This document shows positions 45,501 through 50,466 of a DNA stretch of 64,000 bases, piece after piece; the stretch's first letter is position 1; every line of letters begins with the position of its first letter. The notes under the pieces are model-generated. The model ran no database searches. It saw only the letters and a program-made list of their open reading frames with translations, and had not been told where the DNA came from. The DNA comes from YC2-FULL-38-9 sp964629635 (GTDB lineage Bacteria > Patescibacteriota > Microgenomatia > UBA1406 > GWC2-37-13): contig CAZVQS010000001.1 in NCBI GenBank assembly GCA_964629635.1, forward strand, positions 186,001 through 250,000. Reading direction: 5' to 3'. A program made the translations under genes and the position numbers.

Positions 45501-46231
45501 CATCACTCCTTGCGGATTCGGTCACCGCCAATTCCCTGAACGTCAACGGCGCATCGAACCTTTTTGCAATAAACACCCAGACCATCAAAGCAGGAGGCGT
45601 GACCATCCTGGAAAACGCAATCTATACCGTGGAGGACGAACTCAAGTTTTCCGCACTCCAAAGAATTACGTTCTTTGACGGAATGCTCACGATCGCAAAA
45701 GATGGAACAATTACCACGAAATCCGAATTCATTGCTGAAGGAGGCGTACGAACGGATGAAATTAAGCCTCTTGACGGATCGCAGGATGTTTCTATCCGCC
45801 TCAATACCGGCGGCGCATCAACTGACAGCGGAAAACTCAAGATCGTGAACAATGTCGGAACGGAAGTGGCGTCAGTCAACGCAAGCGGTTCCGCCCGGTT
45901 CTCGTCCCTTGCGTTCAACGAAATCGCAACCAATTCCGCAATCATCGCTGATTCGGGCCTGCGCACGACCGACAACCAGGTCATCCCCGCGATCCAGACA
46001 AATGCCGAAGCCGCCGGCACCGGTACGCTTCCCGCCGACGCTCCGGAAATTATCATCTATAACAAAAGCGTCACGAGCCATTCGCTCATCTACCTGACAC
46101 CGATCGGCGAAACAAGCGGAGCCCAGCTCACGGTCGTGAAAAAAATAACCGAAGGCGAACCGTATTTCTCCGTATCCGCAGGGACCGCTCCCCATGGAGA
46201 GCTCCGGTTCAACTGGCTTATCATCAACTGA
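30587..46231 (+). CDS. Giant fibre-like surface protein, 5,214 residues
   Basis: Residues 1-60 read as a tyrosine-recombinase SAM-like motif (TIKKYAHLL, then SSVDKFLRWAHERGYL). A single membrane helix follows at about 91-108, so this part should lie inside and the rest outside. Residues about 131-240 match the LISFQGRLTD domain that opens many bacterial tail-fibre-like proteins. The bulk is a long array built on the word NVGIGTTxPxxKLDVxGxAS, with recurring blocks such as YGPLNLAYKSG and GADVINIGSANAGAL. Two non-repeat inserts look like carbohydrate-binding folds (about 655-847, LamG/concanavalin-like; about 3650-3810, galactose-binding-like). Near the end are a coiled coil (about 4904-4950) and a final strand ending LRFNWLIIN. 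Cysteines are few. No S74 domain was seen. It is probably a trimeric adhesive fibre; that is inference. Confidence 0.82.
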   Translation: MLKIGPDTIKKYAHLLTKQSIATNEQKRRFSSVDKFLRWAHERGYLGHEDFKQSIAEIASKGGERAASEKSKNTLTSPSFDIRSFGIRHYVGFTLFLLLISLIGAGLYNQFFKRTTTPFAYTTPLSAGSRLISFQGRLTDSIGNPIVAPIDITYRFYSTPTGGSPIATATRVCTADPDQDGVFSNMIGSDAGPNCSTELPSSIFTDNTEVWLGLTIGSEVDEMEPRQQIANVGYAINAETLQGLPPGTSEGSIPFISQAGDMLLASANPAVRSTSATANFTISSANATTIQSAGSGDITLSATEGGTLRFKTFNGTLQERMTITPQGNIGINNINPRASLDVIGDASLSGNLVFNGSTTKITQLNGGNISFATSVGGDLTVTERLTLTNLGNVGIGTTVPGYRLDVAGSASASGNISMGGQLQVGRFSANPAAVGAGSVYYNTLTNSLYVYNSTDWVPVGTGTGTGESWWTRALDGVLVPQIAHDAINLGNSATSSATVHLAGKPGDNSFINTGMFGIGTTSPSTMLDVAGSVTISSGQFLGLATEVASRPSYSWTGDTDTGLFHAGANTLALYTGGASRINLASTLTTIYTPVSMASTLRVASNGDIATTLTAGNIGTGAMAVGMSPFDPGLATLQVGGGISAYLLPQGSVEVTDTFTVGADTTLASHTADTGQTWSIVSGTQNGGALMRAQTSNGRLDPTANVTDGGVLYALNTTLSSADYEVSAYIDVTDSSDDVAVIAARIQPSGDLYAYRFSSGVSTLLKRNSAGTYTVLGTSTIYPSTGNTVKLRVVGNIITVYRDNTLLINATDSDISAAGSAGIGAGDIGYITTDDHDTTWSLDDFQVQLYGTSNAIAGLFYGNVGIGTTTANEKLEVSGNASVSGSLTIGQNNTLRPSYGPLNLAYKSGLDSWATGFTLQDTTGNIGIGTTSPLYKLDVAGWASVSGNLSAGGQVQVGRFGVLPATSLGAGSLAYNSNDASLYYHNGSTWNQLTAGANLWQEYLGALSPSISSRDLNVGATATASALVHLPGTINNNAFFNLGAGNLGVGTAAPIEKLDVSGNATISGNLTIAQGSALRSSYGALNLAYKSGLNTWTNGITLKDGSGFVGLNTANPTAQFQVATPTNTKAASIFAGGDYTVNGTAKTFFPTGDAWYEYPSIVATSPKNQTVDIPSIDSYGTVGMVGASNNNSGNRTSVGIYGYSQLSTANGASGSNAIYGMLGRASLAAAGTGFQGNMYGVYGKADVGSGTVGATPPTLYGGYFTTTGAATTTTYAGYFNASGGTTNYGVYSAGGRNYFNGNVGIGTTTMAEMLNVSGNATMSGTLTIGQNNTLRPAYGPLNFAYKSGPNAWTTGMVLKDGTGYVGIGTVNPSNALSVVGAIDATGNVMTTGYFYGNRVRDYTGGNLLLQDDGGNVGIGTATPNDFALEVAGNIGPDADGTRDLGSGTRHFNTLYVNNIVGTGALGYWNRGTGVLYPSTATDGLAATTSATTVATFTATGSNNAMRVGGSANYLTVASNGNLTFTNSGTASITGPATGFTIDATTGTLGFGTSNNNRTINIGTGTGIDTINIGNGATGADVINIGSANSGALTIRSNAALTLTGTTNSAIDFPAFDVGTTGQITSTYANSAALTLSGNAAGITFTGAGANTNTINTSNNNHLSIATGTGNVGIGSATPGQKLDVTGSIRASSQLVSTVATGTSPLAVNSTTTVGNLSADYLDGQHSTYFSRSAMSTFQNSIYSLDSRNTNYEPDDRDAGLYADFKANATDGLSDGGTYHGVLTFRSYGSAADLSGGQPIQIGYTANGNLYTRMGTGATTWGSWYKMWNQNNDGASSGLDADTLDAIDSASFLRSDTSDSFTSGTLTMDAATSLDINGGLSVADTDIAFDGASTNFATTGNFSLNTSQLYLDKASGNIGIGTGTPSTFDLEVAGNIGPDADNTRNIGAPGRAYNTIYANNIVGIEALGYWIRSAGILSPYTQNDGLAATSSATTVATFTATGTNNALRAGGTSNHMYVSSDGNLFLSNSGTATITGPLTGLTIDAAAGTLGFGTSNNARTINIGTGTGIDTINIGTGATGADVINIGSANAGALTVRSNAALTLTGSTNSAIDFPNFDVGTTGQITTAYANSAALNLTGNASGITFAGTGTNQIITGGSNHLALMPGGNVGIGTTAPLEKLDVAGSASVSGNVTVGAGNAIRSAYGNLNFSYKSGPNAWLTAMTINDNNGFVGMGVANPDSPLSIARTWTDPVSTANTIANTTTATYTGNSSSQMRANANYLYLNTASGMTASGVQATYHGALYIQNANQGTVSNAYGNYFYTGIDSGAAGSVGNMNVYNAGIFSPGPNTTAFTTWRGYNVDAISAATLNGATVQTLVGYDVGALSGGTTNIAYRGQVASAANRYNLYMNGTADNYLEGNTGIGTSSPSTFKLEVAGNIGPDTDNTRDIGAPGRAYNTIYANNIVGVEALGYWQRSGGILSPFTQDDGIAATSSATTVATFTATGANNALRTGGSANYIAVSSNGDLTFNGANADSINKVSGTLNINTGNNQPITTGNGQITLAGNVDASNGLDVTTANLTVGGTNFTVAPGTGNITTAGSLTFGGDVALSRGAANQLDLASGDSFNLVSGNLLANGTTVLDTSRNLSNIGTIGSTYINTGASYVDLVNSAELRTGGTVRLSNAGALSNITGYTQASGAFAFSGGGNFSFDSAGMDVTTAGAVSNVTTLSMNNQLTNSYANSAAISLTGNAAGITFGGAAGNTNTINTTNNNHLYVNTGTGNVGIGSATPTSFKLEVAGDIGPDADGTRDLGSSSRHYDSIYVNNIYGNGSMGYWNRGTGILYPSTLTDGLAATTSATTVATFTATGSNNALRTGGSTNYMAVSSSGNLTFTNSGTASITGPTTGLTIDATTGTLGFGTSNNARIINIGTGTGIDTINIGTGATGADVINIGSANAGALTVRSNAALALYGSTNSLIDFPSFDVGTNGQITSTYANAAALYLNANASGITFGGTAGNTNSINTSNNNHLNLATGTGNVGIGSTSPTTKFDVAGSASIAGTLTIAQGNTLRSSYGPLNLAYKSALNAWTTGLMLQDTTGNVGINTVNPIAKIHALVPNANNTIGGAIGSGYQINSVTNGSFGANSRVGLVGSAYYGSPANLPTNPLGTQYTSAGIVGIGGGSSGSGWGIGVAGFAQSVTNTTGQIAGGKFTANAAGDLNNGDTFYGVLSNASGTSNTVGTDNVYGLHSTVAGQGTDITYAGYFTASGGTTNYGVYSANGMNYFNGNVGIGTTTMAEMLNVSGNATLSGTLTIGQNNTLRSAYGSLNLAYKSGLNTWATGMVLKDTTGFAGIGTIDPTSRLEIRGSASDPTGEGIAKISNATDGMELRFGTDATGNYSWIQSAERGVSYNDLSLQNQGGSVGIGTTDPTYVLQVHQNTLQSDLAITTNVNLGSTNTTMLTFGSDLDGSPSYASIGQFNTGDLKFSSVGNLVAPDMTIHTSGNIGMGTTNPLYKLDIQGWASASGNLSAGGQFQLGRFASDPTLAIGAGSMYYNTTTNAIYYHDGLNWNEVSGSGSNVWQRISGVLSPIYDGDVIAASSGATTVATFTSLSNVDALRAGGLTSYMSVGYDGTLKLQGGAGLALEQGNISTPFGGFGRFENNATYSEQFDHANWTGYCGTKAFVANTTDVTAPDGTNTAERMNISGTHTCSSDTAWGVMQDAPAGFLVNGQTYTVSVWARGASGGENFRLGINDSYYTTFTLTNQWKRYTATFTIGAVTLRGLQFSSLTNSAVIYTWGAQLEHQPDAGVYVKTEGNAVTNTNYGLVANSSGNHLFTGGNVGIGLTAPTAKLDVAGTASVSGDLTIGNGSFIKPAYGDLTFAAKNGLDSWTTAMVIQGSNGNVGIGTTVPIQKLTVAGNIAFDNTDRHIYRGTQQRISMLASSMVFNESGANVDLRMEGDTDVNAFYLDASSNGIGLGTSLPVEKLDVRGNASVSGNLTVGLNSQIRPQYGPLNLAYKSGLNTWATGMTLDDITGFVGVGTTAPDTLLELASTTTNKLKLTHTDTTAEAVFGVDTNGLLSVVPTGGMYLFADPGQANRSILAGSRTVNSASSIYGLNFDIHKTGSGGSSGLAVFNYADANSSTNIIDGGYLYASVTGAYTAGGVNGLRAVVSNAAGATISNINGVQSRLNGDMGTVSGTASFFRAYNSITAGTIPTLYGLYVDTLTQGADNYAIYTDGATKSYFGGNVGIGTTVPLEALTVSGNASMSGGLTIGANSTIKAAYGALNFSYKIDPNTWATGLTLDDLTGNLGLGTTAPAGKLHVVTQANSPVHKALAIFDQYEDQDIFTASGSGETRFVIQKNGNVGIGTPLPAAALNILNTTTPQFRLSYSDTEYATIGVGSSGMLTFATPNEVGTYTNNITLTSGIGPGNTTTEALTLKSTQTLGSSDELLQIINNTTNLLTVRGSGFIGIGTLSPAANWPSDKVYINGAFTADKFNDPANNNRYVDPNAASRIEDLELVNALTFIDGSNNGIGTINMNGNSIQIGNSIGDGPTDVDICVGDSSCTGKIDAGTIDPPYTINGKRYATYLPAMTGVKEETTGILAASGAQRTAEGYAYVLDFNNAEEGSDLWLFGKASNIKNNMAKLSVLLTPSENARTWYKTDPASGVVIVYSSRPTTISYRLTAPRFNAPEFGNRRPDTASRGWLVNDPDIIKDPYVLTDSGSIHNTYAVTTETGTDTTPDGLRSLSATVRYIASGDVFEETGVFADIMIGKMKAGFVESTNMVVSNVANLQNAVIGSLTAANARIENAIISRLSVDEKIISPVIETGRIETATIAPKGDELAIDLSRPATSSGDFAKLIIRGLENREVVSIDALGNATFSGSLTAQEASISGALTAQEASISGTLTAREVHADNIDELSQDIASQSSTLAQLSDTSTRFTTDINAVQQELADLKNRPLPEPLYYQNLSEAAAATVSSLLADSVTANSLNVNGASNLFAINTQTIKAGGVTILENAIYTVEDELKFSALQRITFFDGMLTIAKDGTITTKSEFIAEGGVRTDEIKPLDGSQDVSIRLNTGGASTDSGKLKIVNNVGTEVASVNASGSARFSSLAFNEIATNSAIIADSGLRTTDNQVIPAIQTNAEAAGTGTLPADAPEIIIYNKSVTSHSLIYLTPIGETSGAQLTVVKKITEGEPYFSVSAGTAPHGELRFNWLIIN
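34848..39720 (+). repeat. Long intragenic repeats in the giant fibre gene
   Basis: A block of about 260 codons, beginning at a word of the type EVAGNIGPDADGTRDLG and ending at the next NVGIG word, occurs at about 34850-35640, 36350-37110 and 38940-39720. A partial copy lies at about 37860-38190. Within the blocks some stretches, such as the one around GTGATAAATATCGG, are nearly identical at the DNA level, which points to recent duplication or gene conversion. Confidence 0.75.
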
Positions 46232-46340
46232 AACCGGACACTATAATATACATATATAGATATCCCAATCCCCTTACGCAATTCCTCCAATTACTATATC
46301 CAACCCCTTCCAATCTGTCTCCTAATGGAACACTTTCCCC

Positions 46341-46369
46341 TTGACAAGCTGTTCAAATTCCTTTAGTCT
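46341..46369 (+). promoter_or_regulatory. Promoter of the second fibre gene
   Basis: TTGACA, 17 bases, TAGTCT, then ten bases to the ATG at 46380. The longest frame begins at the TTG of this -35 box, so the ATG is the better start. Confidence 0.6.
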
Positions 46370-46379
46370 GGAATTATCT

Positions 46380-49300
46380 ATGGGAAACAAAATCCGCTCC
46401 CTTTTTATTGTGGTATCCTTTAGCCTCCTCTCGCTTCTTGCCTTCCGCGGCATTTCGCTTCAGATTAAAAAAGTCGGCGCCGTTCCCGGCCAGCTTGAAA
46501 TGGGTACCGGGACTCTGTCTACCACCTACTACAACAATGATTCCGTATACCGCAGCAATCTCCTTTTCGGCAATGGCACCGGCGGACGCGGCGGAGTTCT
46601 GGATTTCACGGGAAAACTGCTTGTCGCACCGACCCGTGATCCGGAAAACAAAGTGATGCTTGAAGTAAACGACGCCGCACGCATGCGCCGTGTCGTCGTA
46701 GGCCCAACGAGCGTTCCGGTAGACGCCAACTCAAAAAGCCTGGACGTGCGCGGAGACGCAAACATTCAGGGAAATATGGGGATCGGCTACGGAGTCACCT
46801 CCAACCTGGAAGACATTCCCCTGCATGTAAAGCAGGATGCCGAAGGGACAGGAGATGTGAACATAATAACTCTTGAAAGCGCGGACACAATTATCCATCT
46901 GGGTGAATCGGGAAGCAATCTTAAGGTGGATTCCGGCCTCAACTTGACCGGAAACGTATTGTCAAACGGTACCGGCAGCAACTATTTCCTCGGCAACGTA
47001 GCCATCGGCACCACATCCCCCGGCGGACTGCTTGACATCAATTCTGCCAGCACCTCAAACGGCATCTTTATAGACGGCCGTGCCGCACTCACCGGAGTCG
47101 ATACTGATAGCTGGATAAGGCTGAATCAGGGAGGGACATGGTCGAGCGGAGTGTATACGCCCGGCGCCATGAGGGTGGACGGGGAACTGCGCCAGGGCAC
47201 AACCGACGCAGGAGCATATGAGCTCCAGACCGCAGGAGACATGTATGTGGCGGGCACCGGCATACTCGCTGCAACAGGCGGGAATGTAGGCATCGGAACC
47301 ACTTCTCCCGCAGCATTTCTGCACGTAAGGAAAGCGGCTGAGGCTGGCACTGCCGAAACACTCGCCCAATTTTCCATGGCAGACGATTCAACCGCAGTTT
47401 TTAAATTACTGAATCAGACAAACACTGATGCCGCATTCAATCCCCAGATATACACAAAAAATACCTTTGACAGAACCGCACTGCACATAACCGCCGAAGG
47501 CACCAATGACACTGCCGGAAACACAACTCCCAATATGGTATTCTCTTCAAATCGGGGAGGATTGGGCTTTGCCAACAGGCCGCTATTCGCATGGGGTGAA
47601 GAAGGCGCCTACCATATGACTATGAATTCAAACGGCAACGTGGGTATTGGAACCACAGCTCCCGGACATAAGCTGAAAGTAGCCGGAAGCATCCATGCCG
47701 ACACGAGCGACAATGCCAACCTGAACCAGGCTACCTATGAAATCTCGGGTAACAATATCGGCGGCCAGACGCTTTATGCATACGGAGCAATGTGCGTCGG
47801 CAACTCAAGCGGCACCTGTGCTACCGCATCAAGCGGTACGCTTTTCAACAACAGCGCAAACTATATAACCGGCGCCACCACTTTCGCCAATAATACGACA
47901 TTCAACGGCTCTGCTACTATTGCGGGCGGCGTGTATACCAACGACTGGTTCAGGAACAACAATGCGAACCAGGGTTTATATAACACGGTAACCGCACGGC
48001 ATTTTTACAGCCAGGACACTAGCTACTGGGCGATGAACTCCGACCACGGCATGGTGCTTCGCAACGGCCACGCGGGCACGATTACCGGTTACCTGTATTG
48101 GGACGGCACAGCCGGCTCAAACAACTTCGGCCTTCTTTCCTCAAACGGAGCCTGGAAAGTACGCACCGACAATACGAACGTTGAATTATATGGCGGTGCG
48201 TATATGGCCTCAGCCTATGCAAACATCATGTACGACCGTCAGAATACCGGTTATTATGTCGATCCGGCAAGTACAACCAACATCAACGCGCTTAACTTGG
48301 CAAGCAGGCTCGTTATTGACGGCAGCACGGTTATTGACGACGGAGCAGGGTGGCACCGGTCCTACGGAAATACCGGATGGTACAACGGAACATGGGGAGG
48401 AGGTTGGTATATGACAGATTCAAGCTACGTCAAATCATACAACAACAAGACGGTTTATTCAGAATATGGTTTCTACGCCCCTCAAGGAAGCTATGGTGCC
48501 GGAGGCACTTCATATGGCCAATACGGGATCTCCGCACTCAACGGATGGGGAGGCGGCATATTTTTTAATACCGGCGGTTCAGCCGATTTATATTACGGAG
48601 ACGGTTTCTATTGCGGAGTATGTTATGTAACCTTCGGCTATGATGGCTCTGTCTGGGACAACGCCCTCAGCCTCTGGGGAGGCGATCTGAACATGCGAGG
48701 CAATGAAATGAGGGAAACAAGCTACATCCTTACGCGAGCCGGCGACTCGCATTTGTGGGTACGGAATTCTGCCGGAACGAACGCGTTTGCATTACGTACG
48801 TCCGACGGCTACGGCCATGGTAAAACATGGGTATCCAACTGGAAGGACTTGGCGGAAAACATGCACGAAGGTCAGGGACAAACACTTGAAAAAGGCGACC
48901 TGGTCATGGCCGACCCGACCAATCGCAACCATGTGGTGCGTACGACCGATGCGTACCAGTCAAACGTATTGGGCGTCATCTCGACGCAGCCGGGGCTGCT
49001 CATGAACCAGGATGTTGAAGGCAAAAACAACCGCGGCAAGCCCGTATCACTTGCAGGCCGTGCACCCATGAAAGTGACGACTATGAACGGCAATATCAAA
49101 ATCGGGGATCCTCTCACGTCCTCCCCTATTCCCGGCGTCGCCATGAAAGCGACCAAAGCCGGACGCATCATAGGCTACGCCATGGAGGCGTTCCCCTACA
49201 ACCAGGAAATCGGGGACGTTTCCCTTGATGCTATGGATCAGACGCCGTACCGGACCGAATATGAAATTGACGGCAACAAAGTCGGCAAGATATCGGCGTT

Positions 49301-49619
49301 TATCAATCCCGCATATTTCGACCCTGATCTGAGACTAGATCGTGAAGGGGAACTGAAACTCGAAGAGACCAGTGCCGGATTTGCAGTCAGGGACAACGAA
49401 GGCAATGCGGTCACGCGCCTCGCTTCATTCGCAAAGGTCATAGCGGCAAACATTAAGTCAGGCGTCATCGAAACCAAGCGGCTTTTCGTTGACGGGGTCG
49501 ATATCCTGAAAAAGCTCAACGAAACCGAATCCGCGCTCCAGAGAACCATCAAGCTGGTTGAAACCCAGGAAGTTAAGATCAAGGAGCTTGAACTGAGACT
49601 GAAGAAATTGGAGAAATAA
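46380..49619 (+). CDS. Second fibre-like surface protein
   Basis: 1,079 residues. An N-terminal membrane helix (about 6-25) acts as signal or anchor, followed by GAVPGQLEMGTGTLSTTYY, which is closely similar to the N-terminus of the fibre at 50467. The middle carries fibre words (GNVGIGTTAPGHKLKVAGS) and a Tyr/Trp/Gly/Asn-rich stretch (about 640-780) that looks like a receptor-binding tip. Residues about 815-950 hold a domain with LAENMHEGQGQTLEKGDLV and GVISTQPGLLM, which loosely recalls self-cleaving chaperone domains of the Peptidase_G2 type. A coiled coil ends the protein (LKKLNETESALQRTIKLVE). The gene at 49621 starts two bases after the stop, so the two are co-expressed. Confidence 0.8.
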   Translation: MGNKIRSLFIVVSFSLLSLLAFRGISLQIKKVGAVPGQLEMGTGTLSTTYYNNDSVYRSNLLFGNGTGGRGGVLDFTGKLLVAPTRDPENKVMLEVNDAARMRRVVVGPTSVPVDANSKSLDVRGDANIQGNMGIGYGVTSNLEDIPLHVKQDAEGTGDVNIITLESADTIIHLGESGSNLKVDSGLNLTGNVLSNGTGSNYFLGNVAIGTTSPGGLLDINSASTSNGIFIDGRAALTGVDTDSWIRLNQGGTWSSGVYTPGAMRVDGELRQGTTDAGAYELQTAGDMYVAGTGILAATGGNVGIGTTSPAAFLHVRKAAEAGTAETLAQFSMADDSTAVFKLLNQTNTDAAFNPQIYTKNTFDRTALHITAEGTNDTAGNTTPNMVFSSNRGGLGFANRPLFAWGEEGAYHMTMNSNGNVGIGTTAPGHKLKVAGSIHADTSDNANLNQATYEISGNNIGGQTLYAYGAMCVGNSSGTCATASSGTLFNNSANYITGATTFANNTTFNGSATIAGGVYTNDWFRNNNANQGLYNTVTARHFYSQDTSYWAMNSDHGMVLRNGHAGTITGYLYWDGTAGSNNFGLLSSNGAWKVRTDNTNVELYGGAYMASAYANIMYDRQNTGYYVDPASTTNINALNLASRLVIDGSTVIDDGAGWHRSYGNTGWYNGTWGGGWYMTDSSYVKSYNNKTVYSEYGFYAPQGSYGAGGTSYGQYGISALNGWGGGIFFNTGGSADLYYGDGFYCGVCYVTFGYDGSVWDNALSLWGGDLNMRGNEMRETSYILTRAGDSHLWVRNSAGTNAFALRTSDGYGHGKTWVSNWKDLAENMHEGQGQTLEKGDLVMADPTNRNHVVRTTDAYQSNVLGVISTQPGLLMNQDVEGKNNRGKPVSLAGRAPMKVTTMNGNIKIGDPLTSSPIPGVAMKATKAGRIIGYAMEAFPYNQEIGDVSLDAMDQTPYRTEYEIDGNKVGKISAFINPAYFDPDLRLDREGELKLEETSAGFAVRDNEGNAVTRLASFAKVIAANIKSGVIETKRLFVDGVDILKKLNETESALQRTIKLVETQEVKIKELELRLKKLEK

Positions 49620-49620
49620 C

Positions 49621-50448
49621 ATGACTAACAACATGAAACTGCTGGTTTTGGGCTTGTTTCTTTTTGTCGCTCCCCTGTTTTTCGCGGCAGGATACTTCAG
49701 TAACAAGAGACCTGATCTTCCCTTTTCCAAAGATATTCTCACCTTTACGGATGAATCTCACGAGTTGCAGGGAACGGTGGTTGAGATTTCAAACGATCAA
49801 ATGAAATTGGCGTTTACAACGGCCGATCGGAGTACAAAGGAGTTCCGGGTGAATTTATTGCCAAGCACCGGTATATTCCGAACCCCCCAAATGCGCAAGG
49901 CGCGTTATCCCGGAATGGAACCCGAACCCCCGAACAACCTGCAACAAAAAACGGCGCTGACAAAGGGTCAAACCGTATTTGTCGTAACCAAACAGGATTT
50001 GAGGCTGGTCAAGAATAACGTAGTCGATGCGGAAAAGATTACCATGGCCCCGAAAATTATGCAGTTGGAGGGAACCGTGCTACGAATATACCCCAATTCT
50101 ATGGATCTGGAAGTGGACATTTCAGTCCTTCAACCTCCCAGCCATAACCAGCCGCGCCAGCAGCCGGTAAATAAACGTGTTTTTACGATAGAACTGCAGC
50201 AGAAAACAAAATATTATCAGGCTTCATTTGCGAAAGATCCTTCGTCCATTACGAAGTCTGATGTAAAAGTGAAAGATGAAGTAGGAGTGCTGCTGAAGGA
50301 AGAATATAGACCCGATATCAGCTTGGCGGCGGATGCTGTCATGAAAAAACCCGTCATACCGAAGGAGACCCCTCCGGTCCAGAGAACCCCGAATCCGCTT
50401 GTTCCCATTCCGACAGATACGCCCCCTCCCATTGACAAGCCCCTCTAA
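49621..50448 (+). CDS. Membrane-anchored double beta-domain protein, first copy
   Basis: 275 residues. N-terminal membrane helix (LLVLGLFLFVAPLFFAAGYF), then two copies of a small beta-domain: LQGTVVEISNDQMKLAF ... LTKGQTVFVV and LEGTVLRIYPNSMDLEV ... VKVKDEVGVLL. The pattern (G-T-V, a short hydrophobic strand, then a later KGQ/KDE turn) resembles DUF5666-type OB-like domains. The Pro/Thr-rich tail could reach into the wall. It is paralogous along its whole length to the protein at 53756. A possible Shine-Dalgarno GGAG lies seven bases before the ATG, inside the fibre gene. Its position right behind a fibre gene suggests an assembly or anchoring partner. Confidence 0.7.
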   Translation: MTNNMKLLVLGLFLFVAPLFFAAGYFSNKRPDLPFSKDILTFTDESHELQGTVVEISNDQMKLAFTTADRSTKEFRVNLLPSTGIFRTPQMRKARYPGMEPEPPNNLQQKTALTKGQTVFVVTKQDLRLVKNNVVDAEKITMAPKIMQLEGTVLRIYPNSMDLEVDISVLQPPSHNQPRQQPVNKRVFTIELQQKTKYYQASFAKDPSSITKSDVKVKDEVGVLLKEEYRPDISLAADAVMKKPVIPKETPPVQRTPNPLVPIPTDTPPPIDKPL

Positions 50449-50460
50449 ATACTTTACTCT
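50432..50460 (+). promoter_or_regulatory. Promoter of the third fibre gene
   Basis: TTGACA at 50432-50437, a 17-base spacer, TACTCT at 50455-50460, six bases, then the ATG at 50467. The -35 lies inside the end of the preceding gene. Confidence 0.6.
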
Positions 50461-50466
50461 GGTAAT

